Below, in pieces: positions 25,822 through 33,386 of a stretch of 59,319 nucleotides of DNA; position 1 is the first letter of the stretch, and every line of letters starts with the position of its first letter. The stretch is taken from positions 1-59,319 of the forward strand of contig NZ_JAMTDQ010000095.1 in the NCBI RefSeq assembly GCF_023806635.1, in the 5' to 3' direction. The stretch is from Accumulibacter sp. GTDB taxonomy: Bacteria; Pseudomonadota; Gammaproteobacteria; Burkholderiales; Rhodocyclaceae. A program made the position numbers and the translations under genes. Under the pieces are notes generated by a model. The model did not search any database, had not been told where the DNA came from, and saw only the letters and a list, made by a program, of their open reading frames with translations.

Positions 25822-27123
25822 ATGGGAAGCGGGATACCGGTAGCGATCTTCAAGGTGGATGCCGAGCCGGCGGTCGAACTGCCGCTGCTGCGCTCGACTC
25901 AGGGCAGCACGTGCCTGGACATTCGCAGTCTAGGCGCCAGCAGCGGTTGCTTCGCGTACGACTCCGGCTACGGCTCGACCGCCTGTTGTCGGTCGGGGAT
26001 CAGTCTGGTCGACGCCGAAAGCGGCGAGTTTCTCTATCGGGGCTACCCGCTCGAGCAACTGGCCGAGCAGTGTGACTACCTCGAGGTCGCCTACCTGCTG
26101 CGCAACGGCGAGTTGCCCGACTTGCACCAACGCGCCTCCTTCGCAGAGGCGATCGGGCGTCAGGCGGCGCTGCACGAGCAGATGGTGAAGCTCTATGAGG
26201 GCTTTCGCCGCGATGCCCGGCCGATGGCGGTGATGGTCGGTGTCGTCGGCGCCCTGTCGGCATTCGATCACGCGGCCGGCGAGTTCAACGCGCCCGAACA
26301 GCGACAGCTTCGCTTCGAGCAGGTCGTCGCCCGGCTGCCGACGATCGTCGCCATGGCCTACAAGTATTCGATCGGACAACCGTTCATGAAACCGCGCCGG
26401 GACCTTTCCTACGGCGCCAACTTCCTTCACATGCTGTTCGCGACGCCGCGCGAGGAGTACGTTCCGAATCCCGTGCTCGCCCGCGCCGTCGACCGGATGC
26501 TGACGCTGCACGCCGACTGCGGGCTCGATGCCGCGAGTGCGACGGTGCGCATGGCCGGTTCTTCGGGAGCCAACCCCTACGCCTGCCTGTCGGCAGGAAT
26601 CGCCTGTCTGTCGGGGAAGGCGCTTGGCGGATCCGGTGAGGCATGCCTGGCGATGCTCGCCGGCATCGGCGACGCCGCCCGCGCCGGCGAGCTCGTCGCG
26701 CGGGCGCGCGAGTTGCCCGCAGGCGCGAGGTTGCCCGGCTTCGGCGGCGGCGGCGCTTGCGGAGCGCACGACCCGCGCCTGCCGGTGATGCGCGAGACCT
26801 GCCACGAAGTCCTGCGCGAAACCGGCCTGGTGGACGGTCGCTTCGGCAGGCTGGTGCGGGCGGTCGAAGGCGTCGCGCTCGAGGATCGCGTTCTCGTCGA
26901 GCGCAGTCTGCAACCGGACACCGAGTTCTACTGCGCGGTGGCGCAACACGCACTCGGAATTCCATCGTCGATGTTCGCCTGCACGCTGGCGATGGCACGG
27001 GCCGCTGGCTGGATGGCGCATTGGGAAGAGATGCTGACCGACCCGGAGTACCGCATCGCGCGCCCACGACAGCTCTATGCCGGACCGTTGCGGCGGCCGC
27101 TGGCGGCGGCGCCGGCAAGCTGA
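25822..27123 (+). CDS. citrate synthase homologue with substituted catalytic residues
   Basis: This 433-aa protein has the length and sequence of type II (GltA-like) citrate synthases from end to end: STQGSTCLDIRSLG, YKYSIGQPF, DLSYGANFLHMLFATP, RMAGSSGANPYACLSAGIA, DPRLPVMRETCHEVL, GIPSSMFACTLAMARAAGWMAHW, ARPRQLYAG. The active-site positions do not match. Against E. coli GltA, His229 corresponds to Cys233, His264 to Leu268 (GKALGGSGEA for GPAHGGANEA), His305 to Gly309 (GFGGGGACGAHDPR for GFGHRVYKNYDPR) and Asp362 to Glu368. Arginines 319 and 415-type sites are kept. The protein is therefore probably not a working citrate synthase. Start ATG 25822 has GGAGG 7 nt upstream and the frame is intact, arguing against a simple pseudogene. 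Confidence 0.85.
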   Translation: MGSGIPVAIFKVDAEPAVELPLLRSTQGSTCLDIRSLGASSGCFAYDSGYGSTACCRSGISLVDAESGEFLYRGYPLEQLAEQCDYLEVAYLLRNGELPDLHQRASFAEAIGRQAALHEQMVKLYEGFRRDARPMAVMVGVVGALSAFDHAAGEFNAPEQRQLRFEQVVARLPTIVAMAYKYSIGQPFMKPRRDLSYGANFLHMLFATPREEYVPNPVLARAVDRMLTLHADCGLDAASATVRMAGSSGANPYACLSAGIACLSGKALGGSGEACLAMLAGIGDAARAGELVARARELPAGARLPGFGGGGACGAHDPRLPVMRETCHEVLRETGLVDGRFGRLVRAVEGVALEDRVLVERSLQPDTEFYCAVAQHALGIPSSMFACTLAMARAAGWMAHWEEMLTDPEYRIARPRQLYAGPLRRPLAAAPAS

Positions 27124-27288
27124 CCGCTTCGCCGGCAAGGGCACCACGATCGGCGCTGGCGCCAGCGCAGCGGCATCGCGGCCTGCCGGCTGGCCGCTCG
27201 TTGACCAGCAGACTGCTCGCGGCGCATAATCCGCAGCAGTTGCAGGGTGACCGTTGCGTCACCCGGTGGCGGTCGCCGGGGGATGGCC

Positions 27289-27975
27289 ATGTTTCGTTGC
27301 AGACGCTGGATCTCGCTCTGGCTGGCGTTGATCGTCCTTGTGGCGCATCCGGTCAGGGCTGCGAGCCTCGCCGAAGGGTTTTCCCGCCTGCCGGCAGGCG
27401 CCGTGGTTCTGCTGATGCCGCTGGACATCGAGCTCTTCTCGGTCAGCGCCGGCGGAATTCTCGAACCGCAGGCCGAGTGGACCGAAAAGGCGCACGCCAA
27501 CCTCAGGCAGGCCTTCCTGACCCGCAGCAGCGCGCTGCAGATCAACTTCATACCGCTGCCGGGTGAAGCCGATGACGTCGTCGAGCGACTGAACCGCCTG
27601 CATGGCGCGGTCGGCCAAGCGATCGCCCTGCACCACCGCGGTGCCTTCGCGTTGCCGACCAAGGAGGGCAGGCTCGACTGGTCGCTCGGCGAGGAGGCGG
27701 CGCTGATGCGCGAGCGCACCGGCGCCGACTACGCGCTCTTCGCCTTCGTCCGTGACAGTTACGCGAGCAACGAACGGGTTGCCATGATGGTCGTCGGTCT
27801 CCTGCTGGGCGTCGGCCTCGGCGGCGGCATGCAGGTGGGCTACGCTTCGCTGGTCGATCTGGCGACCGGACAGGTGGTCTGGTTCAACACCCTGCTGCGG
27901 GCTTCGGGCGACCTGCGCGAGCCGGAAAAGGCACGTGAATCGTGCGACGCGCTGCTCGACAAGTTCCCGGAGTAG
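27289..27975 (+). CDS. secreted or envelope protein of unknown function
   Basis: This 228-aa protein has a signal peptide (CRRWISLWLALIVLVAHPVRAA). The mature part includes GAVVLLMPLDIELFSVSAGG, a segment EEAALMRERTGADYALFAFVRDS, and a hydrophobic glycine-rich run MMVVGLLLGVGLGGGMQVGY near residue 165-185. This is followed by SLVDLATGQVVWFN, wording usual for outer-membrane-associated proteins that sense or build an assembly. No family name. The start is ATG 27289 or 27283, both just after GGGGG. It is 5 bp before the M48 protease gene, so it belongs to a three-gene unit. Confidence 0.72.
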   Translation: MFRCRRWISLWLALIVLVAHPVRAASLAEGFSRLPAGAVVLLMPLDIELFSVSAGGILEPQAEWTEKAHANLRQAFLTRSSALQINFIPLPGEADDVVERLNRLHGAVGQAIALHHRGAFALPTKEGRLDWSLGEEAALMRERTGADYALFAFVRDSYASNERVAMMVVGLLLGVGLGGGMQVGYASLVDLATGQVVWFNTLLRASGDLREPEKARESCDALLDKFPE

Positions 27976-27980
27976 GATCC

Positions 27981-29159
27981 GTGGAGCGGCGTCGGTTCGT
28001 CAGCGGTTGCGCCTGCTGCGGGCTGCTGGCCAGCGCATCGACGCTGCTCGCCGCCAGCCAGGCCGTGTTGCCGGCACGCCTCGACCGGCCAGGGCCAGGC
28101 AGCGACGAGGGCGGGCTCTGGTCGCTGCTGGCACGCGAAGAGGAACGCCTGCAGCGAAGCCGCTTCCTGCTGCGCGACGAAGCCCTCAACGCCTACGTGT
28201 CCGGACTCGCGTGCCGTCTCGGCGGCGACCATTGCCCTGATATCCGCGTGTATATCGTTCGCTCGCCCTTCTTCAACGCCTCGATGGCACCAAACGGCAT
28301 GTTGCAGGTGTGGACCGGCCTGCTGCTGCGGATGGACAACGAAGCGCAACTGGCGGCCGTCCTCGGTCACGAGATCGGTCACTACGTCGGCCGCCACGGC
28401 CTCGAGCAGTTGCGCGACGCCAAGTCGCGCACCGCTCTCGGCCAGTTTCTCGGCATGGCGTTCGGTGCCGCCGGTGTCGGCGCGGCCGGTTCGCTCGCTC
28501 AACTGGCCCTGCTTGCAGGCATGTTCGCCTACTCGCGCGAGCACGAACGTGAGGCGGATCGGATCGGCCAGGAACTCGTCGCCGCCGCCGGCTACCCGCC
28601 GATCGAAGCGGCTAAGGTCTGGCAACAACTGGTTGCCGAACTCAAGGCGGAAGAGGAGTGGTCGGGGAACGCCGGCAGCCGCAGTGTCTTCTTCGCCAGC
28701 CACCCGGATCCGGAGGAGCGCAGCCAGCTGATGGCGAGTCGGGCAGCGACGATGAACGGTGACCGCGGCGACGTGGCGAGCGCCCCCTACGCACGGCAGA
28801 TCCGTGGCCACCGCCGGCAGTGGCTGGAAGACGAGCTGCGCCGGCGCAAGGCGGGCGAGACGATTGCACTCTGCGAGCGCCTGCTGCGACAGTCCGATGA
28901 CGGCGAAACCCGTTTCTTCCTGGGCGAGGCCTACCGGCTGCGCTCCGGCGACGGCGACGGAACTCGCGCGCTTGCCGAGTATGAGCTTGCCGAGTCGCAC
29001 GCCGACTGCCCGCCGGAGATGTACCGTTCGCGCGGGCTGTTGCAGCGGCAGGCTGGCGAGACGGCAGCCGCGAGCGCTTCGTTCAGCCGCTACCTGGCGC
29101 TGCGCCCCGCTGCCGACGACGCCGAAATGATCCGTAGCTATCTGCAGGAGGGACGCTGA
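27981..29159 (+). CDS. M48-family zinc metalloprotease with TPR-like tail
   Basis: In this 392-aa protein the zinc site is HEIGH (H130, E131, H134) with the third ligand in EREADRIG (E191). The surrounding sequence (NASMAPNGMLQVWTGLLLRMDNEAQLAAVLGHEIGH) is typical of periplasmic M48 peptidases such as BepA/LoiP. The N-terminus VERRRFVSGCACCGLLASAS has a twin-arginine-like RRRF followed by a hydrophobic stretch, so Tat export is possible. The C-terminal 110 residues (LCERLLRQSDDGETRFFLGEAY; YRSRGLLQRQAGETAAASASF) look like tetratricopeptide helices. A role in outer-membrane quality control is inferred. GTG 27981 is 5 bp after the previous stop. Confidence 0.88.
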   Translation: MERRRFVSGCACCGLLASASTLLAASQAVLPARLDRPGPGSDEGGLWSLLAREEERLQRSRFLLRDEALNAYVSGLACRLGGDHCPDIRVYIVRSPFFNASMAPNGMLQVWTGLLLRMDNEAQLAAVLGHEIGHYVGRHGLEQLRDAKSRTALGQFLGMAFGAAGVGAAGSLAQLALLAGMFAYSREHEREADRIGQELVAAAGYPPIEAAKVWQQLVAELKAEEEWSGNAGSRSVFFASHPDPEERSQLMASRAATMNGDRGDVASAPYARQIRGHRRQWLEDELRRRKAGETIALCERLLRQSDDGETRFFLGEAYRLRSGDGDGTRALAEYELAESHADCPPEMYRSRGLLQRQAGETAAASASFSRYLALRPAADDAEMIRSYLQEGR

Positions 29160-29160
29160 G

Positions 29161-29733
29161 ATGTCGCGCTGGCTGCTGCTTCTGCTGCTGACGCTGCTCG
29201 CCGGTTGTGCCGGCATGGCGAAGGTCGGTCCGGGCGAGGTGACGGTGCGGGATTCCCTCGCGGTGACCCTCGACGGCGCCTGGAACCAGTATGCGATCGG
29301 CCTGACACGCAAGAGCGAAGTGTGGACCCTCGACGGTCTGCCGCTCGACCGCCTCGTCTTCTTCGTCGGCATCGCCGACGGCGAGGCGCTGGCCGAACTT
29401 GGGCAGCGCAAGGACCGTCAGATTCCGAAGTTCCGGGCAGGCATGCAGGCGCACGAGGTCGTCGAGATGTACGAGGTCTTCGCCACCCACGACGGCAGCT
29501 CGTTCCAGCGCCTGAAGCTGGCTCCGGCTCCCTTTGCCGGTGGCGACGGCTTCCGTTTCGAGTTCTCGCGCGTGCGCAAGGGGGATGAACTCGATATGCG
29601 CGGCATCGGTTACGGTGCAATACGTGCTGGCAAGCTCTATCTGCTGATATTCGAGGCGGCGAGCAGCCATTACTATGCGCGGAACGTCGGCCGCTTCGAA
29701 GCGGTGGTGCAGTCGGTACGCATCCGCGGCTGA
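29161..29733 (+). CDS. lipoprotein of unknown function
   Basis: This 190-aa protein has lipobox LLAGC with the lipidated cysteine at 16 after a leucine-rich signal sequence. The mature domain is beta-rich (WNQYAIGLTRKSEVWTLDGLPLDRLVFFVGI, FRFEFSRVRKGDELDMRGIGYGAI, HYYARNVGRFEAVVQSVRI). Its start is one base after the stop of the M48 protease, so it is certainly co-translated with it. The three envelope proteins 27289-29733 probably act together. Confidence 0.82.
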   Translation: MSRWLLLLLLTLLAGCAGMAKVGPGEVTVRDSLAVTLDGAWNQYAIGLTRKSEVWTLDGLPLDRLVFFVGIADGEALAELGQRKDRQIPKFRAGMQAHEVVEMYEVFATHDGSSFQRLKLAPAPFAGGDGFRFEFSRVRKGDELDMRGIGYGAIRAGKLYLLIFEAASSHYYARNVGRFEAVVQSVRIRG

Positions 29734-29808
29734 AGCACCGCCCTGGCCAGCGCTGACGGGTCGGCACTTGACCGGAGCGGTCGGCTCTGCGTCGTGACCA
29801 CAGGGAGA

Positions 29809-30966
29809 ATGGCCTTGCACATCGTCGTCGCTCCGGATTCCTTCAAGGGCAGCCTGCCGGCGAGCGACGTCGCTGTGGCCATGGAGCGCGGCATTCGGCT
29901 GGTGTTTCCCGCCGCCGATGTGCGACTGGTGCCGATCGCCGATGGCGGCGAGGGTACGGTCGCCGCGCTGGTCGCCGCCACCGGCGGTACGCTGCGCCAG
30001 ACGCGCGTCAGCGGGCCCTTGCACGAGCCGGTGCTGGCGCAATGGGGCGTACTCGGCGACGGAAGGACGGCGGTCATCGAGATGGCGGCCGCATCGGGGC
30101 TCACCCTGTTGCCACCCGCGCAGCGCGATCCCTGCCGGACGACGAGCTTCGGCACCGGCGAACTGATCCGCGCCGCACTCGACTGCGGACTGCGCCGGAT
30201 CATCGTCGGGCTCGGCGGCAGCGCGACCAACGATGGTGGGGCCGGCATGGCACGCGCTCTCGGGGCACGCTTCAGCGATGAGGCTGGCCGCGAGCTGCCC
30301 GACGGCGGCGCGGCGCTGGCGCGGCTCGAGCGGGTCGACATCGCGGGCCTCGACCGGAGATTGCAGGAGACCGGGATCATCGTCGCCTGCGACGTCGACA
30401 ACCCGCTCTGCGGGCCGCGCGGCGCTTCGGCCACCTTCGCCCCGCAGAAGGGAGCGAGTGCCACCGCAGTCGGCGCGCTCGATTCCGCTCTCGCTCGCTA
30501 CGCCGGGCACGTTCGCCGGGCGACCGGTCGCGACGTCGGCGGGTTGCCGGGTGCCGGAGCCGCCGGCGGGCTCGGCGCCGGGCTGCTCTTCTTCACACCG
30601 GCGAAACTCCGGCCGGGGGTCGACATCGTCCTCGAAGCGGTGGGCTTCGCCGAGATCGTCAGGCACGCCGACTTCGTCGTCACCGGCGAGGGCCGCACCG
30701 ACTTCCAGACGGCCTTCGGCAAGGCGCCGATCGGCGTCGCCAGGCTCGCCCGGCGATTCGGCGTTCCCGTGTTCTGCGTCTCGGGTGCTCTCGGTGAAGG
30801 TGCGGACGATGTCCTGGAGCAGGGAATCGACGCGACGATGAGCATCTGCGAGCGGCCGATGCCGCTCGACGAATGCATGCGAACGGCCGGGCCGCTGATC
30901 GAATCGGCGACGGCCCGCCTGTGCCGCATCATCCGCGCCAGCCGGCAGGGCCGCGGGTGCGCCTGA
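29809..30966 (+). CDS. glycerate kinase
   Basis: This 385-aa member of the GarK/GlxK family phosphorylates D-glycerate to 2-phosphoglycerate (or 3-phosphoglycerate). HIVVAPDSFKGSL at the N-terminus, PIADGGEGTVAAL, VGLGGSATNDGGAGMARALG, GLPGAGAAGGLGAGLLFF and DFVVTGEGRTDFQTAFGKAP are the family blocks in order. The start is uncertain: ATG 29809 has its AGGGAG only 1-2 nt away. The TTG at 29815 has the same box at 7 nt and would give the canonical N-terminus M-HIVVAPDSFKGS. GTG 29794 is a third choice. Confidence 0.93.
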   Translation: MALHIVVAPDSFKGSLPASDVAVAMERGIRLVFPAADVRLVPIADGGEGTVAALVAATGGTLRQTRVSGPLHEPVLAQWGVLGDGRTAVIEMAAASGLTLLPPAQRDPCRTTSFGTGELIRAALDCGLRRIIVGLGGSATNDGGAGMARALGARFSDEAGRELPDGGAALARLERVDIAGLDRRLQETGIIVACDVDNPLCGPRGASATFAPQKGASATAVGALDSALARYAGHVRRATGRDVGGLPGAGAAGGLGAGLLFFTPAKLRPGVDIVLEAVGFAEIVRHADFVVTGEGRTDFQTAFGKAPIGVARLARRFGVPVFCVSGALGEGADDVLEQGIDATMSICERPMPLDECMRTAGPLIESATARLCRIIRASRQGRGCA

Positions 30967-31034
30967 AAGCGGCGCGGCGAACGCGGGGGGCGGCCTGGCT
31001 CAGCGCCGTGACAAGCTGCGCCGAGGGCAGCGCC

Positions 31035-31346
31035 TCAGCCGAAGTGGCATACGTAATCGAGGGTTTCGAGAGTCTCGATGTCGAAACTCGAGTTGGCGGG
31101 CACCGCGAAGCGCTCACCACCCGAGTAGTTCCGCCACTCGCTCTCACCGGCAAGGCGGATGCGGCAGCGGCCGGCGTTGAGTTCCATCACCTCGGACGCG
31201 GCCGTGTTGAAGGTCAGCGACGAGGGAAAGATGACACCGATCGTCTTGCGCGTGCCGTCCGCAAGCAGCAGCGTATGGCTGACGCACTTGCCGTCGAAAT
31301 AGATGTTGGCCTTCTTGACCACCGAGACGTTGTCGAACTGCGACAT
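31035..31346 (-). CDS. ppnP: pyrimidine/purine nucleoside phosphorylase PpnP
   Basis: This 103-aa small cupin-like protein (formerly DUF1255, YaiE) cleaves several nucleosides with phosphate. [43 protein letters not shown] and [19 protein letters not shown] are nearly the family consensus, and the length matches. ATG 31346 is preceded by AAGGAAA. It is convergent with the glycerate kinase and is the last ordinary gene before the BREX region. Confidence 0.95.
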   Translation of the reverse strand: MSQFDNVSVVKKANIYFDGKCVSHTLLLADGTRKTIGVIFPSSLTFNTAASEVMELNAGRCRIRLAGESEWRNYSGGERFAVPANSSFDIETLETLDYVCHFG

Positions 31347-32040
31347 GGTTTTCCTTTCGATTCTCCGGCAGACGGCGACAGGGACAACGGCAACGCCAGG
31401 CCCGCTGCCGGATTCCTCATCACCGCTGCGTGCTGCGCCAGCAGCCGGCGTTGTTCCACACCATCCGCCAGCGCCTGGCGGCCGCGGCGAGCAGGCGCAT
31501 TCTGCCACAGCGGGGAAGCGGGCGGGAGGAGAAACTGGGCGGCGAAGTGGTCGATGCAGCGTCCCGAAAGCGATGTGCGGACGGACCCGTGCTGACCGCC
31601 GGCCGCTGGGCGCGCATCCTCCGTCGACGGTTTCGCGGCTGGCCGGTGTGTCGCGAGTCCCTTCCACGTGCAGGAGCGCTGCCAGAGTTCATCCGGTGCC
31701 GGAAGCTGGTCGCGCGCGAGTTGGCTTTCGATCTGCCCGGCGTGGCTGGTGCGGTCGCGAGAGAGGAAGCCGTCGCCGTTGCTGCTGAACACGCACCGCA
31801 GACCCGGCGTCTCGCAGTGCTCGATGATGATCGAGCGCCATCGAGAGCAGCGGCGGGGCAACGAGAATACCGATTGCGCGCGGTTGCTTCTCGCCGCTGA
31901 CGCTTCGCTGTCAGCGTCGCAGTTGCCTGGCCCCGCAGCGAAGGCAAGGGATTCCTGAAAGTGATAGAGTCTGCGGCCAACCGCTTGGAATGGGAGCCAG
32001 GCGGGCAGGAAGCGACACAAATTGGACGTGAGCCGCAGCG
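31347..32040. other. 694-bp gap upstream of the BREX operon
   Basis: This gap separates ppnP from brxA. Open frames on both strands lack ribosome-binding sites and protein motifs. It must contain the BREX promoter and the left boundary of the defence region, but I cannot pick a convincing promoter (a weak gatagag element lies near 31968). I see no regulator gene of the BrxR/WYL type, no integrase and no copy of the mnmE 3' end that would mark an attachment site. Confidence 0.5.
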
Positions 32041-32829
32041 ATGACCCGGAAAGCATTTCTCGCAAGCCGATCTGACCGCCTGGGATTCTCAACCGGCGGT
32101 GCGATCAGTTCCCGCACGGCCATGCTGGCTGAATTCGAGGCCCTTGCTGCTGCCGTGCCACCTGATGCCGGGGCGCACGCCTACCGCCAAGCCATCGTCA
32201 ACGACAACGTTCTCCACAAGGCCACCGCTGCCAACCGCGAAAAGACCTTCAAGTTTCTGCGCCGTCTCTACGCCCTCGATCCGGCGACCTGCCTGTTCCG
32301 CGAGCTGCGTCGCCTGCATCGCTTTGCAGCCTGTGATTCCCGGCTCCTGGTGGGTCTGCTGGCCATGGCACGGGAGCCGATCTTGCGGGAATGTCTCGGC
32401 AGCGTGCTGGCAGTTCCCATTGGCGAGAGCATCGGTCGACAGCATTTTGAAGACTGGATGCGTCGTCATGCGCCCGGCCAGTATTCCGAATCCATGTTCG
32501 TCAGCTTCAGCCACAACCTCTATGGTTCCTTCCATCAGTTCGGCTATCTCGGCGAATCGGTCGGCAGCGCGCGCAGTCGGATCCACCCCAAGGTCGGTAT
32601 CGCATCGACTACCTACGCCGCCTTCCTCGATTGGCTGCACGGCATGAGCGGCGTCTCGCTGCTGCAGGGCCCTTATTCGAGGGCGCTCGATGTCGGCACC
32701 GATGAGCACATTGCCGTGCTCACTGCGGCAGGCCGTCAAGGCCTGCTCAGGGCCGCCTATTCGGGCGGCGTGCTCGATCTGGCCTTTCCCGGCTTCCTGA
32801 AACCTGATGAAGCGAGGCTCACGGCATGA
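32041..32829 (+). CDS. brxA: BREX type 1 protein BrxA (DUF1819)
   Basis: This 262-aa first gene of the BREX locus is a DUF1819 protein: FSTGGAISSRTAMLAEFEALAA, NVLHKATAANREKTFKFLRRLYALDP, LLVGLLAMAREPILRECLGSVL, FSHNLYGSFHQFGYL. BrxA is a small helical DNA-binding protein needed in some BREX systems. The assignment leans on the operon context as much as on the sequence. The ATG at 32041 is the first in frame and has only a weak ribosome-binding site; ATG 32122 is possible. Its stop overlaps the brxB start (ATGA). Confidence 0.9.
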   Translation: MTRKAFLASRSDRLGFSTGGAISSRTAMLAEFEALAAAVPPDAGAHAYRQAIVNDNVLHKATAANREKTFKFLRRLYALDPATCLFRELRRLHRFAACDSRLLVGLLAMAREPILRECLGSVLAVPIGESIGRQHFEDWMRRHAPGQYSESMFVSFSHNLYGSFHQFGYLGESVGSARSRIHPKVGIASTTYAAFLDWLHGMSGVSLLQGPYSRALDVGTDEHIAVLTAAGRQGLLRAAYSGGVLDLAFPGFLKPDEARLTA

Positions 32830-33380
32830 ACCTGGCGCAGACCATACTTGAACGCCTCAAGGAACACCTCGCCTTGCCATGGCCGGACAACGTCTCTCCC
32901 CGCGAACGCGTCGTGATGGTGGTCTATCCCCCCAGCGACGAGCGCAAGCTGCGCCGCCTGATCGAAACCGGCGAGTTCGCCAGCGAGATCAGGACCACCG
33001 GCCACGGCTGGACCGAATATGACCTGGCGACTGAGTTCTCTGCCTGGCTGGCGGACTACGAATACCGCGACCGCTACCTCAGTCGTCCCGAGCGGCTCTG
33101 GGACGATGGCGGCAATGTGCGTGGCCTGGAGGAATACCTGGTGAACAGGATCGCCGACATCACCCGCAGCCTGACCGTCAATGACGTGCTGGCCCTGGTC
33201 GGCAGTGGCGGCCTGTTTGGCCTGCACAGTGTCTCGACTCTGATCGAGCACATCGAGAGCCACATTCCGGGTCGGCTGGTGATCTTCTTTCCCGGCGAGC
33301 ACGACGCCAGGAGCAACAGTTATCGCCTGCTCGGCGCCAAGGACGGCTGGGGCTACCTCGCCGTTCCCATCACCTGCTAG
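32826..33380 (+). CDS. brxB: BREX type 1 protein BrxB (DUF1788)
   Basis: This 184-aa protein has DUF1788 features: RVVMVVYPPSDERKLRRLIE, TTGHGWTEYDLATEFSAWLA and LIEHIESHIPGRLVIFFPGEHDARSNSYRLL. BrxB is essential for BREX defence in tested systems, and its biochemical role is unknown. It is coupled to brxA by ATGA and followed after 6 bp by brxC. Confidence 0.93.
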   Translation: MNLAQTILERLKEHLALPWPDNVSPRERVVMVVYPPSDERKLRRLIETGEFASEIRTTGHGWTEYDLATEFSAWLADYEYRDRYLSRPERLWDDGGNVRGLEEYLVNRIADITRSLTVNDVLALVGSGGLFGLHSVSTLIEHIESHIPGRLVIFFPGEHDARSNSYRLLGAKDGWGYLAVPITC

Positions 33381-33386
33381 TTGCCG

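Noticed and set aside
25181-25843. 220-codon frame before the citrate synthase homologue
   Set aside because: No start signal, no recognisable protein segments, and an equally long frame lies on the other strand.
31430-31900. 156-codon frame upstream of brxA as a BREX regulator
   Set aside because: No helix-turn-helix or WYL features and no ribosome-binding site; composition is that of a chance frame.
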